A stretch of DNA of 64,000 nucleotides, taken from positions 40,949-104,948 of the forward strand of contig NZ_QFWT01000012.1 of the NCBI RefSeq assembly GCF_003144035.1, read 5' to 3'. The position numbers and the translations under genes are program-made. The DNA comes from Vibrio albus (GTDB lineage Bacteria; Pseudomonadota; Gammaproteobacteria; Enterobacterales; Vibrionaceae). Below, in pieces: positions 36,701 to 44,615 of this stretch (its first letter is position 1; the number at the start of each line of letters is the position of its first letter). Below the pieces are notes generated by a model. It was not told the DNA's origin, ran no database searches, and worked only from the letters and a program-made list of their open reading frames with translations.

Positions 36701-36886
36701 ACAGATACTTTCTTCCACCTCCTGAGGAGAAGCGCCGGGGTAGGCGACACTTGCCATCACATACGGCGGGTCAAACTCGGGAAACGTTTCCCGCTTAATG
36801 GTAGGCAAAGCAGTCAATCCAACCAGCAGCAGCGTCAGCATCAACAGATTCGCTGCCGTTGGATGACGGGAGAAAAAATGGATCAT
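33785..36886 (-). CDS. RND-family efflux transporter permease
   Basis: 1033 residues with the classic RND layout: TM1, a large periplasmic loop, TM2-TM6, TM7, a second loop, TM8-TM12. The proton-relay Asp pair in TM4 is present (GIMMDDAIVIAES). It lacks obvious heavy-metal features and looks like a multidrug-type pump of the AcrB/MdtC superfamily, with N-terminus MIHFFSRHPTAANLLMLTLL. The start overlaps the end of the membrane-fusion gene by 4 bases (ATGA). No outer-membrane factor gene is nearby, so it probably uses TolC. Substrates are unknown. Confidence 0.92.
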   Translation of the reverse strand: MIHFFSRHPTAANLLMLTLLLVGLTALPTIKRETFPEFDPPYVMASVAYPGASPQEVEESICVRMEDAVDGLSNIEELRCQALEGAASLTVKLTDKADVGRMLVDIQTQIDSINDFPEEIESPVVKELDWSEPVVDVAITAETSWPELKAYAEQLKRILKLDYDVSLVDVSGFSDHQYRIELNTHAIRQLGLSVGDIATQIGNQNIKLPSGSIETPEKNFLIRFDERRVTPEELESIVVGAASNGSLIRLRDIATITDRFELDEQKILFDGKPSALLKVSKNKEDDALRIKAQVQKFVDDQRLVAPDGVTLALTNDLSSVLWDRLTMMLRNGWQGMVLVFATMWLFFSLRYSFWVAAGLPVAFLGGLFLMANVGLSINIMTLVALLMAIGIMMDDAIVIAESIGSHIDRGFKVDEAVMKGVHKVLPGVISSFLTTVCIFGSLMFLSGQMGAVLKVIPQVLILVLLLSLVEAFLILPNHLSHSLHKRTGEKPPLRFKRLVLTKFEHFRNTTLVNAVEKVVQYRYAFLGSVLSLLLISVSLIAGGLVKFVPFPELDGDLAVARIILPPGSSLSQTEKVVEKVVASAERLNKQWTEEFEGGVLLVEHITSQFNTNRDASESGPHLATVRLDLLGAEERNTVIDDFIDAWREDVGELAEPVSLVYKQPTMGPGGRDIEIRVQHDDLEALKAASVDIQQYLNTLDGVSGVLDDMRMGKEEVLVKLLPGAETFGVNGQMVASQLRAAFFGRTADQIQLGVENIDIEVRLDKAQAGDLQELANFPVMLPDGSQIPLETIASLSFQRNYVRIQRVDGVRTLSIYADVNNRKASSSEIISNFRTEMVPELKRKYPGLRFDFEGQTKDTADTGSSMMTGFALGLFGVFVILSFQFRSYLEPFVVMLAIPLAFIGVVWGHFILGHSLCMPSIMGFVSLAGVVVNDSILLVQYIRHHVDEGDTVHDSVVKASRERFRAVFLTSMTTAAGLLPLLAETSLQAQVIQPLVISIVFGIFASTLLVLFMVPSAYAILADWGMIHKHEEL

Positions 36887-38226
36887 TCGTGGTCTCCTTT
36901 TTCCTCTGTCTCCATAACGTCAGTGTTCGGTGATATACCCTTTGTTTTCAGAGCCATACCATCCAGTGCCGGCAGTAAATCATTCAGTATCAGCAGCTCG
37001 CCCTGCTCAAACTCACCATCAATGACGACCTGATTATCCCGACGGTAAATGACCTGTACCGTTCTTATCTGCAGACGACCATCCACACCTTTGATGTAGA
37101 CTTTATCGCCATGCAGCGCCCGCTCAGGGATCACCCAACTTGGGTTGGCCTGCCCTTCAACCTGAGCTTCCACAAACATACCATTGACCAATAAAGGCGT
37201 ATCACCGGGAGAAAAATGGGCATAATCCTGATCCACTTCCAGTATCACTCCGACCGTAGCCTGATTCGGATCGACCGTCTCACTCAGGCGAGAGATTCTG
37301 GCCGGCCAGCGCGCGGTCAGATTGCCACTTTTTAACTCAATATTCGCTTTAAGTTCTGCCATGTCCGGCTGCGGTATTCCGGCAGCATTCCGCGGTATCT
37401 GAGCTAAACTGGCAGCGATGGTCTGCATATCATGAATGGAAAACTGCGCTTCCACCTCCATCGTCTCAATACCATGAGCCACCACCATGGTCTGTTGCAG
37501 GTTCACAACCTGATTATCTTCGATGTCGACTTCAGCAATACGCATACTCCGGGGCAGCCGGATCAGCGTTTTTTCCAGAGAACGTTTGGCTTCTGCCACC
37601 TGAGCTTCGCTGACATGCAGTTGTGCCAGAAGAACTTCTCTCTCATCAGGATAAAGCGACAGCTGATTATTCAGTTCCAGCACCACTTTTTGCTGGGAAA
37701 GATAGCTCTGATTCTGCTGATCGAGATCAGACTGGGAGGTCAGCCCTCTTTTTTTCAGATTTTGTTTACGCTCCAGCTCTTTCTTACTGATCGCCAGACG
37801 GTGCTCCTCTATCTTTAAACTCGCCTGCAGATTTTTTTCTTCCTGATTCAGCTTCGCCAGTTGAGTTCGGTTAGAACTCAGCTGGGCCTCAGCCTGTGCC
37901 AGTTTCAGCTCATAGTCCAGAGGATCAATACGCAGAATTTCGGTCCCTTCAGACAATACCTTACCCTTTTCCAAATCAGGGTGGCGGAACACCAGCTTGC
38001 CCGAGACTTCCGCTATGGCTTTCCACTCAACTTTTGGTTCTACCTTACCGAAGCCTGTTACTTCAGGAGCTATTGCTTTCAGCTCAAGGGGCATGGTTTC
38101 AACCAGCCTAGCCCGGTTTTCTGCCGGCTTGAGAGGAAGGTCAGGCCGCATCTTCACGGCCAGTATCAGCACCACAATGCCTACGGCCAGTGCCGGAAAG
38201 AAAAAGAATTTACGATTCAGAGTCAT
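36883..38226 (-). CDS. RND efflux periplasmic adaptor (membrane-fusion protein)
   Basis: About 447 residues beginning MTLNRKFFFFP: one N-terminal membrane anchor, a lipoyl half-motif, an alpha-helical hairpin (about residues 90-210, coiled coil), a second lipoyl half, beta-barrel and membrane-proximal domains. I prefer the ATG at 38226 (GGAG six bases before) to the frame start at 38238. It overlaps the 3' end of the tetR gene and the 5' end of the pump gene, giving a three-gene operon tetR-adaptor-pump. Confidence 0.9.
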   Translation of the reverse strand: MTLNRKFFFFPALAVGIVVLILAVKMRPDLPLKPAENRARLVETMPLELKAIAPEVTGFGKVEPKVEWKAIAEVSGKLVFRHPDLEKGKVLSEGTEILRIDPLDYELKLAQAEAQLSSNRTQLAKLNQEEKNLQASLKIEEHRLAISKKELERKQNLKKRGLTSQSDLDQQNQSYLSQQKVVLELNNQLSLYPDEREVLLAQLHVSEAQVAEAKRSLEKTLIRLPRSMRIAEVDIEDNQVVNLQQTMVVAHGIETMEVEAQFSIHDMQTIAASLAQIPRNAAGIPQPDMAELKANIELKSGNLTARWPARISRLSETVDPNQATVGVILEVDQDYAHFSPGDTPLLVNGMFVEAQVEGQANPSWVIPERALHGDKVYIKGVDGRLQIRTVQVIYRRDNQVVIDGEFEQGELLILNDLLPALDGMALKTKGISPNTDVMETEEKGDHE

Positions 38227-38896
38227 GGTCTTCTCCATCAGACAGTTCCGGCCGTATAAAGCCGTGAGTTAATACTTTCAGGTTATGTTCCAGCAAGGCG
38301 TCAAGGAACTCGTTATTACGCTCAATGCCATGAAGATCACACATGCTCTGCGGAGCAATAAAAGGAAATATCATCAGACTGAGAAAGCTGACTTTACACA
38401 GTTTCGGGTCCATATCCGGACGGATCACCGGCTCCCATAAACCAGAATCAAACAGGGCATCCTGTACTGGACGAAGTATATCAAACAGCACTTTTTCCAG
38501 TAGCTGCCGCTGGGGTGCGGACGGTTCCATATGCATGGTCTGGAAAATCAGCCGGGGAAACATTGGCGCGGCCGACATATTGGCATAATAGGCCCGCATG
38601 ATGTCTTTCAGCTCTTTCTGATTAGATGCCGCAACAAACTGGTTCACCTGTTTTTTAATCGGCTCTATGGTTTCTCTCACCATCGCCTCAAATAACCCGG
38701 CTTTATTGCCGAAGTAATAGCGGATCATCGCTACGTTAACCCCGGCTTTTTCCGCTAACATGCGGGTAGACACCTTTTCGTAGGAATGCACTGTAAACAT
38801 AGTTCTTGCAGCAGAAATCAGGTTGTCTCTGGCAGCCAGCTTTTCAGAGGGACGACCAGCCCGTCGGGATTCATCATATTTATGATTGTCAGACAT
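38210..38896 (-). CDS. TetR-family repressor of the RND operon
   Basis: About 228 residues. An N-terminal TetR helix-turn-helix (about 18-65) includes STRMLAEKAGVNVAMIRYYFGNKAGLFEAM; the C-terminal ligand domain is of the CerR/YbiH type. The start is probably ATG 38896 (MSDNHKYDESRRAGRPSEKL) rather than 38911. Its end overlaps the adaptor gene, so it is likely autoregulatory. Two palindromic operator candidates lie immediately upstream. Confidence 0.88.
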   Translation of the reverse strand: MSDNHKYDESRRAGRPSEKLAARDNLISAARTMFTVHSYEKVSTRMLAEKAGVNVAMIRYYFGNKAGLFEAMVRETIEPIKKQVNQFVAASNQKELKDIMRAYYANMSAAPMFPRLIFQTMHMEPSAPQRQLLEKVLFDILRPVQDALFDSGLWEPVIRPDMDPKLCKVSFLSLMIFPFIAPQSMCDLHGIERNNEFLDALLEHNLKVLTHGFIRPELSDGEDHDSES

Positions 38897-38910
38897 ACTA
38901 TATACACACA

Positions 38911-38928
38911 ATTAATCGGATGATTAAT
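38911..38928. promoter_or_regulatory. TetR operator candidate 1
   Basis: A perfect 7-base palindrome with 4-base centre: ATTAATC-GGAT-GATTAAT, just before the tetR start. Confidence 0.7.
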
Positions 38929-38976
38929 TATAGGGTCAGAACGGCGGTAAATTATACTGATTAAATTCAACACAAT

Positions 38977-38992
38977 TTAATCATTTGATTAA
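38977..38992. promoter_or_regulatory. TetR operator candidate 2
   Basis: TTAATC-ATTT-GATTAA repeats the same half-site and spacing as operator 1, 65 bases away centre to centre. An extra half-site GATTAA lies between them near 38959. Confidence 0.65.
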
Positions 38993-39000
38993 TTAAAGCC

Positions 39001-39042
39001 CCATGAATGGGTCTATGCGCGTCTGAGTTCAATAGCTGTCTG
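39001..39042. repeat. Partial copy of the 33651 repeat
   Basis: CCATGAATGGGTCTATGCGC followed by GTCTGAGTTCAATAGCTGTCTG aligns with CCATGGATGGATTTATGCGT followed by GTCTGCGTTCAATATCCGCCTG at 33709-33749. Only this half is present. Confidence 0.6.
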
Positions 39043-39093
39043 ATGTAGGAGCTTAACATCACAAAGAAAATGCATAAAAACGCAACATAATAC

Positions 39094-39122
39094 TTGACGC
39101 TTAACGGTGAGTGCGGTACTAA
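39094..39122 (+). promoter_or_regulatory. Sigma-70 promoter of leuABCD
   Basis: TTGACG (39094-39099), 17-base spacer, TACTAA (39117-39122), 29 bases upstream of the leader peptide ATG. Confidence 0.7.
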
Positions 39123-39151
39123 TTTGTGTAATCAAATTGTGGATGAATAAA

Positions 39152-39214
39152 ATGACATTACGTTTTTCAGCTCTCCTTAACCTCCTCCTTATCGTGAACC
39201 ATTCGCGCGGGTAG
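39152..39214 (+). CDS. leuL: leu operon leader peptide
   Basis: A 20-codon frame encoding MTLRFSALLNLLLIVNHSRG, with five Leu in the LLNLLL block. It is the control codon cluster for leucine-dependent attenuation, followed 35 bases later by the attenuator. Too short for ordinary gene calling but typical in size and position. Confidence 0.85.
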   Translation: MTLRFSALLNLLLIVNHSRG

Positions 39215-39277
39215 GTTGTGGACGAAAAACACCACAAAGAATTTACACAAACCCGCATTCAAATGCGGGTTTTTTTA
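39203..39277 (+). terminator. leu attenuator (terminator with competing antiterminator)
   Basis: Terminator stem ACCCGCAT (39251-39258) / ATGCGGGT (39263-39270) with loop TCAA, followed by seven T. Upstream, GCGCGGGT (39205-39212) and GTTGTGG (39214-39220) can pair with ACCCGC (39251) and CCACAA (39231-39236), offering a mutually exclusive antiterminator. Ribosome stalling at the Leu codons would favour it. Confidence 0.85.
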
Positions 39278-39336
39278 TAGCCGAAAAAACAGCAAACGAC
39301 AGACATAATACTGACAGACAGGAAAAGGAAGCAGAC

Positions 39337-40884
39337 ATGAACGATCAGGTGATAATATTTGATACTACCTTGCGGGACGGCGAACAGGCGCTATCAGCAA
39401 GCCTGACAGTAAAAGAAAAATTGCAGATCGCTTATGCTCTCGAACGTCTGGGCGTGGATGTTATCGAAGCTGGCTTCCCGGTTTCCTCTCCGGGTGATTT
39501 TGAATCCGTGCAGACTATTGCGAAGAACATCAAAAACAGCCGGGTATGTGCCCTTTCCCGCGCGGTTGCCAAAGATATTGATGTTGCGGCTGAGTCACTG
39601 AAGGTTGCCGAAGCTTTCCGTATCCACACCTTTATCTCAACCTCAACCATTCACGTACAGGATAAATTACGTCGCGACTACAATGATGTGGTTGAAATGG
39701 GTGTTCAGGCCGTGAAACGTGCGCGTAATTACACTGATGATGTTGAGTTTTCCTGTGAAGACGCCGGCCGTACGCCAATCGACAACCTGTGCCGTATGGT
39801 CGAAGCGGCGATTGATGCCGGTGCCACAACGGTTAACATCCCGGATACTGTAGGCTACACCATCCCAAGTGAATTCGGTGGTATCATTGAGCAACTGTTT
39901 AACCGCGTTCCGAACATCGACAAGGCGATCATTTCCGTACACTGTCATGATGATCTGGGGCTGTCTGTTGCCAACTCTATTGCTGCCGTTCAGGCTGGTG
40001 CCCGCCAGGTAGAAGGCACTATTAATGGTATCGGTGAACGTGCCGGTAACTGTGCGCTGGAAGAAGTGGCGATGATCATCAAAACCCGTGAAGACTACAT
40101 GGGTGTTCGTACCGGACTGAAACACGATGAAATCAGCCGCACCAGTAAGATGGTCAGCCAGTTGTGTAACATGCCAATCCAGAGCAACAAGGCGATTGTG
40201 GGTGCCAATGCCTTCAGCCACTCTTCAGGCATTCATCAGGACGGCATGCTGAAAAACAAAAATACTTATGAGATCATGACGCCGGAATCGATCGGTCTGC
40301 AGAATCAGGCTTTGAACCTGACCAGCCGCAGTGGCCGCGCAGCCGTGAAGAGTCATATGGACCGAATGGGCTATAACGACAGTGATTATGATCTGGATAC
40401 CCTGTATGCTGACTTCCTGAAACTGGCGGATCGCAAGGGACAGGTATTCGATTACGATCTAGAATCTCTGATGTATTTCGCTAACCTGCGTGACGAAGAC
40501 GACTTCTACAAACTGACCTACATGAGCTCTCAGTCTGGAAGCGTGATGTCGACCACCAGCATTAAACTGCAGTGTGGTGAAGAAGAAAAATGCGAAGCAG
40601 CTGTCGGTAATGGTCCGGTAGACGCGTTATATCAATGTATTTATCGCTTAACCGGTTACGATATTGTGCTGGATAAATTCGACCTGACTGCAAAAGGTGA
40701 AGGTGAAGACGGTCTGGGTCAGGCTGATATCATCGCTAACTATAAAGGCCGTAAGTACCATGGTACCGGTGTCTCGACCGATATCATCGAAGCGTCCGGT
40801 GAAGCGCTGCTGCACGTAATCAACAGTATCCACCGCGCGGATCAGATTGAAGAGATCAAACAGAAGAAATTCGAAACCGTATAG
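39337..40884 (+). CDS. leuA: 2-isopropylmalate synthase
   Basis: 515 residues. The N-terminal HMGL TIM barrel has the DTTLRDGEQA motif and HCHDDLGLSVANS metal site; the C-terminal regulatory domain (about 390-515) is for leucine feedback. It condenses acetyl-CoA and 2-ketoisovalerate, the first committed step to leucine. AAGGAAG precedes the ATG. Its TAG stop is fused to the adjacent GACTAGA array (TAGAGACTAGA). The remaining leu genes follow after a 202-base gap that holds the repeat element. Confidence 0.97.
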   Translation: MNDQVIIFDTTLRDGEQALSASLTVKEKLQIAYALERLGVDVIEAGFPVSSPGDFESVQTIAKNIKNSRVCALSRAVAKDIDVAAESLKVAEAFRIHTFISTSTIHVQDKLRRDYNDVVEMGVQAVKRARNYTDDVEFSCEDAGRTPIDNLCRMVEAAIDAGATTVNIPDTVGYTIPSEFGGIIEQLFNRVPNIDKAIISVHCHDDLGLSVANSIAAVQAGARQVEGTINGIGERAGNCALEEVAMIIKTREDYMGVRTGLKHDEISRTSKMVSQLCNMPIQSNKAIVGANAFSHSSGIHQDGMLKNKNTYEIMTPESIGLQNQALNLTSRSGRAAVKSHMDRMGYNDSDYDLDTLYADFLKLADRKGQVFDYDLESLMYFANLRDEDDFYKLTYMSSQSGSVMSTTSIKLQCGEEEKCEAAVGNGPVDALYQCIYRLTGYDIVLDKFDLTAKGEGEDGLGQADIIANYKGRKYHGTGVSTDIIEASGEALLHVINSIHRADQIEEIKQKKFETV

Positions 40885-41038
40885 AGACTAGAGACTAGAG
40901 ACTAGAGACTAGAGACTAGAGACTAGAGACTAGAGACTAGAGAAGAATACAGAGCGCTGCGCTTAAGAGTACAGAAAAAATAGTCGTGACTCTGCTTTTA
41001 TAGTCTCTGGCAGCGAAGCGATCTCGTTTCTAGATTCT
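40885..41038 (+). repeat. GACTAGA element, copy 2 (array x8 plus boxes A and B)
   Basis: Eight perfect GACTAGA units (40886-40941) directly after the leuA stop, then box A (AATACAGAGCGCTGCGCTT, AGTACAGAAAA), then box B from ACTCTGCTTTTATAGTCTCT through GGCAGCGAAGCGATCTCG to TTTCTAGA. The right end again resembles inverted heptamers (TAGTCTC, TTTCTAGA). It lies between leuA and leuB. Confidence 0.85.
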
Positions 41039-41086
41039 TAAAAAATTTACAACATCAAACACAACATGTTTTAAGGAATAAAACCA

Positions 41087-42175
41087 ATGGCAGGCAAGAC
41101 ATATAAAATCGCCGTTTTACCGGGTGATGGTATTGGCCCAGAAGTAATGCAGCAGGCAAATAAAGTGCTGGATGCTATCGAAAAGAAACACTCCATCACT
41201 TTCTCCCGCGAAGAGCACGATGTTGGCGGTATTGCGATTGATAACCACGGCTGCCCGCTACCGGAAAGTACCGTAAAAGCGTGTGATGATGCTGATGCCG
41301 TACTGTTTGGTTCTGTTGGCGGACCTAAGTGGGAAAACCTGCCACCCGATGAGCAGCCTGAACGTGGCGCACTGCTGCCTCTGCGTAAACACTTCCAGCT
41401 ATTCTGTAACCTGCGTCCGGGCCAAATTCACAAAGGTCTTGAAGCCTTCTCTCCACTGCGTGCTGATATTTCCGGCAAAGGGTTCGATATCGTTGTGGTT
41501 CGTGAACTGACTGGCGGTATCTACTTCGGTCAGCCAAAAGGCCGTGAAGGTGAAGGCGCGAATGAGAAAGCGTTCGACACCGAGGTTTATCACCGTTACG
41601 AAGTTGAACGTATCGCTAAGATCGCCTTTGAGTCCGCTCGTCTTCGTGGCAAAAAAGTGTGCTCCATCGACAAAGCCAACGTGCTGCAAAGCTCTATCCT
41701 GTGGCGTGAAGTGGTGGAAGAAGTGGCTAAAGATTACCCGGATGTTGAGCTGTCACATATGTATATCGACAACGCAACCATGCAATTGGTTAAAGATCCG
41801 GCACAATTTGATATCATGCTGTGCTCTAATATTTTCGGCGACATTATCTCTGACGAATGTGCCATGATCACCGGTTCTATGGGCATGCTGCCTTCTGCCA
41901 GCCTGAACGAAAGTAAGTTTGGCCTGTATGAGCCAGCTGGCGGCTCTGCTCCGGATATCGCAGGCAAAAACATCGCTAACCCGGTTGCTCAGATCCTGTC
42001 TGCTGCACTGATGCTGCGTTACAGCCTGGGTGAAGAAGAAGCCGCTCAGGACATCGAAGCAGCCGTAAGCAAAGCTCTGTCTGCTGGTGAGCTGACTGCG
42101 GATCTTTCCGGCGATAAACCAGCCCTTTCGACCTCAGAAATGGGTGATAAGATCGCTGAATACATTCTGGGATAA
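41087..42175 (+). CDS. leuB: 3-isopropylmalate dehydrogenase
   Basis: 362 residues, isocitrate/isopropylmalate dehydrogenase family: N-terminal YKIAVLPGDGIGPEVM, the SVGGPKWENL loop, the DAERIA-type substrate helix region with YEVERIAKIAFESAR, and the ITGSMGMLPSASL metal/NAD segment. It oxidatively decarboxylates 3-isopropylmalate with NAD. AAGGA lies before the ATG. Separated from leuA by the heptamer element, so transcription must read through it unless leuB has its own promoter. Confidence 0.96.
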   Translation: MAGKTYKIAVLPGDGIGPEVMQQANKVLDAIEKKHSITFSREEHDVGGIAIDNHGCPLPESTVKACDDADAVLFGSVGGPKWENLPPDEQPERGALLPLRKHFQLFCNLRPGQIHKGLEAFSPLRADISGKGFDIVVVRELTGGIYFGQPKGREGEGANEKAFDTEVYHRYEVERIAKIAFESARLRGKKVCSIDKANVLQSSILWREVVEEVAKDYPDVELSHMYIDNATMQLVKDPAQFDIMLCSNIFGDIISDECAMITGSMGMLPSASLNESKFGLYEPAGGSAPDIAGKNIANPVAQILSAALMLRYSLGEEEAAQDIEAAVSKALSAGELTADLSGDKPALSTSEMGDKIAEYILG

Positions 42176-42200
42176 GAGACAAGAAAGGAAGCAATAAGCA

Positions 42201-43613
42201 ATGTCTAAAACATTATACGAAAAAGTCTATGACGCCCACGTTGCCGTAGCAGCGGAAGGCGAAAACCCGATCCTGTACATCGACCGTCACCTGGTACACG
42301 AAGTGACTTCTCCGCAGGCCTTTGACGGCCTGCGTGAAAAAGGCCGTAAGGTACGTCAACTGGGTAAAACCTTTGCTACCATGGATCACAATGTGTCCAC
42401 AACCACCAAAGATATCAACGCTTCCGGTGAGATGGCACGCATCCAGATGGAAACCCTGTCGAAGAACTGTGAAGAGTTCGGTGTCACACTGTTTGATATC
42501 AACCACAAGTATCAGGGTATCGTGCACGTGATGGGCCCTGAACTGGGTATCACTCTTCCGGGCATGACCATCGTATGTGGTGACTCCCATACGGCAACCC
42601 ACGGTGCATTCGGTTCTCTGGCCTTCGGTATCGGTACCTCTGAAGTTGAGCACGTTCTGGCGACTCAGACTCTGAAACAAGCTCGCGCCAAAACCATGAA
42701 AATCGAAGTGAAAGGCAAGGTAGCAGAAGGCATTACCGCCAAAGATATCGTGCTGGCGATCATCGGTAAAACTACCGCTGCCGGCGGTACAGGCTACGTC
42801 GTTGAGTTCTGTGGTGAAGCAATCACAGACCTGACGATGGAAGGCCGTATGACCGTTTGTAATATGGCGATTGAAATGGGTGCGAAAGCGGGACTTATCG
42901 CTCCGGATCAGACTACGTTCGATTACATCAATGAACGCGAATACGCTCCAAAAGGTGCTGACTGGGATGCAGCGGTTGCATACTGGTCAACGCTGAAAAC
43001 CGATGATGATGCTGAATTTGATGCTGTAGTGACTCTGGAAGCCGAAGATATCAAACCACAGGTCACCTGGGGTACCAACCCTGGTCAGGTAATCGCGGTT
43101 GATGAACCAATCCCGGGCCCTGATGACTTCTCTGATCCGGTAGAAAAAGCCTCTGCAGAAAAAGCGCTGGCTTACATGGGACTGGAAGCGGGTAAAGCTC
43201 TGGCTGACTACAACGTAGATAAAGTGTTTATCGGTTCTTGTACGAACTCCCGTATCGAAGATATGCGCGCAGCCGCCGCTGTAGCGAAAGGCAAGCAAGT
43301 TGCCGCTAACGTTCAGGCACTGGTGGTTCCGGGTTCTGAGCAGGTAAAAGCGCAGGCGGAAGCGGAAGGTCTGGATAAGATCTTTATCGAAGCCGGTTTT
43401 GAATGGCGTCTGCCTGGCTGCTCTATGTGTCTGGCAATGAACAATGACCGTCTGGGACCTCACGAGCGTTGTGCTTCAACCAGTAACCGTAACTTCGAAG
43501 GCCGTCAGGGCCGCGATGGTCGTACGCATCTGGTAAGCCCGGCAATGGCTGCCGCAGCGGCAGTGGCTGGTCACTTTGTTGATATCCGAACTGTTGAAAC
43601 ACAAGACGTATAA
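42201..43613 (+). CDS. leuC: 3-isopropylmalate dehydratase large subunit
   Basis: 470 residues of the aconitase superfamily. The [4Fe-4S] ligands are visible in IGSCTNSR (about residue 347) and GCSMCL (about 407/410). With LeuD it isomerises 2- to 3-isopropylmalate. It starts 25 bases after leuB and ends 10 bases before leuD; AAGGAAG precedes it. Full length. Confidence 0.97.
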   Translation: MSKTLYEKVYDAHVAVAAEGENPILYIDRHLVHEVTSPQAFDGLREKGRKVRQLGKTFATMDHNVSTTTKDINASGEMARIQMETLSKNCEEFGVTLFDINHKYQGIVHVMGPELGITLPGMTIVCGDSHTATHGAFGSLAFGIGTSEVEHVLATQTLKQARAKTMKIEVKGKVAEGITAKDIVLAIIGKTTAAGGTGYVVEFCGEAITDLTMEGRMTVCNMAIEMGAKAGLIAPDQTTFDYINEREYAPKGADWDAAVAYWSTLKTDDDAEFDAVVTLEAEDIKPQVTWGTNPGQVIAVDEPIPGPDDFSDPVEKASAEKALAYMGLEAGKALADYNVDKVFIGSCTNSRIEDMRAAAAVAKGKQVAANVQALVVPGSEQVKAQAEAEGLDKIFIEAGFEWRLPGCSMCLAMNNDRLGPHERCASTSNRNFEGRQGRDGRTHLVSPAMAAAAAVAGHFVDIRTVETQDV

Positions 43614-43623
43614 GGAGCGTAGC

Positions 43624-44226
43624 ATGTCAGGTTTTAAACAACATACAGGTCTGGTCGTTCCTCTGGATGCCGCGAACGTCGATACAGATGCCATCATCCC
43701 GAAGCAGTTTCTGCAGAAAGTCACCCGTACCGGTTTTGGTAAGCACCTGTTCCATGACTGGCGTTTTCTTGATGATGCCGGTGAACAGCCAAATCCGGAT
43801 TTCGTAATGAATGCACCTCGCTATCAGGGCGCAAGCATTCTGGTGGCGCGCGAGAACTTCGGCTGTGGCTCTTCCCGTGAGCACGCCCCTTGGGCACTAG
43901 CGGACTACGGCATCAAAGTGATGATTGCACCAAGCTTCGCCGACATCTTCTACGGCAACTCCATCAACAACCAGATGGTGCCGGTACGTCTGACGGAAGC
44001 GGAAGTGGATGAGATCTTCCAGTTTGTGGAAGCCAACGAAGGTGCGGAAGTCACTGTAGATCTGGAAGCAATGAGAGTAACTGCGAATGGTAAAGAATAC
44101 TCATTTGAAATTGATGAGTTCCGCCGTCACTGTCTGCTGAATGGTCTGGACAATATCGGTCTGACCCTGCAGCACGCCGATAAAATCGCTGAATACGAAG
44201 CGAAAATCCCGGCATTTATGGCTTAA
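43624..44226 (+). CDS. leuD: 3-isopropylmalate dehydratase small subunit
   Basis: 200 residues beginning MSGFKQHTGLVVPLDAANVD. The frame opens earlier (43576), inside leuC, but AAGGAG stands just before ATG 43624. It contains the signature RENFGCGSSREHAPWAL. It partners LeuC and is the last gene of the operon, followed by a strong terminator. Confidence 0.96.
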   Translation: MSGFKQHTGLVVPLDAANVDTDAIIPKQFLQKVTRTGFGKHLFHDWRFLDDAGEQPNPDFVMNAPRYQGASILVARENFGCGSSREHAPWALADYGIKVMIAPSFADIFYGNSINNQMVPVRLTEAEVDEIFQFVEANEGAEVTVDLEAMRVTANGKEYSFEIDEFRRHCLLNGLDNIGLTLQHADKIAEYEAKIPAFMA

Positions 44227-44246
44227 TACATAGGTCTTAATGGAAG

Positions 44247-44280
44247 AGCCCGTTAGCGTCAGTACGTTAACGGGCTTTTT
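44247..44280 (+). terminator. Rho-independent terminator of leuABCD
   Basis: Stem AGCCCGTTAGCG / CGTTAACGGGCT (one G-T pair) with loop TCAGTA and T-run. Confidence 0.93.
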
Positions 44281-44283
44281 AAT

Positions 44284-44522
44284 GCGAGAAACTAGATCGC
44301 TGCGCTGCCAGAGACTATAAAAACAGAGTTAACGTTCACCTATGCGCCATAACCATTTTTTACCCCACCAGTCTTGCTTAACCCCAACACCTTTCTTAAA
44401 TGAGTGTATAAAAAATAAGAGGCTTTTCTGTAGTCTCAAAGCGAAGCGCTCTGTATTCTCTTATAGTCTCTAGTCTCTAGTCTCTAGTCTCTAGTCTCTA
44501 GTCTCTAGTCTCTAGTCTCTAG
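44284..44522 (-). repeat. GACTAGA element, copy 3, inverted (array x8 plus boxes A and B)
   Basis: Read on the minus strand it starts with eight heptamers (44519-44464), then box A (AGAATACAGAGCGCTTCGCTT, about 44433-44458), a middle part of about 110 bases not found in copy 2, and box B (CTGTTTTTATAGTCTCTGGC, then AGCGCAGCGATCTAGTTTCT; 44288-44328). It lies between leuD and lysC in opposite orientation to copy 2. Confidence 0.85.
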
Positions 44523-44615
44523 AAGTATATTCAGGCTCATTGCATAAAATCCCCAAAAACCCTAAATTCCCGGTTGACTTTTATGCCCTAAATCCGTTCA
44601 ATATACGGGCTTTTT

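Noticed and set aside
39013..39258. 81-codon minus-strand frame upstream of leuA
   Set aside because: It overlaps the leu promoter, leader peptide and attenuator, which explain the sequence better.
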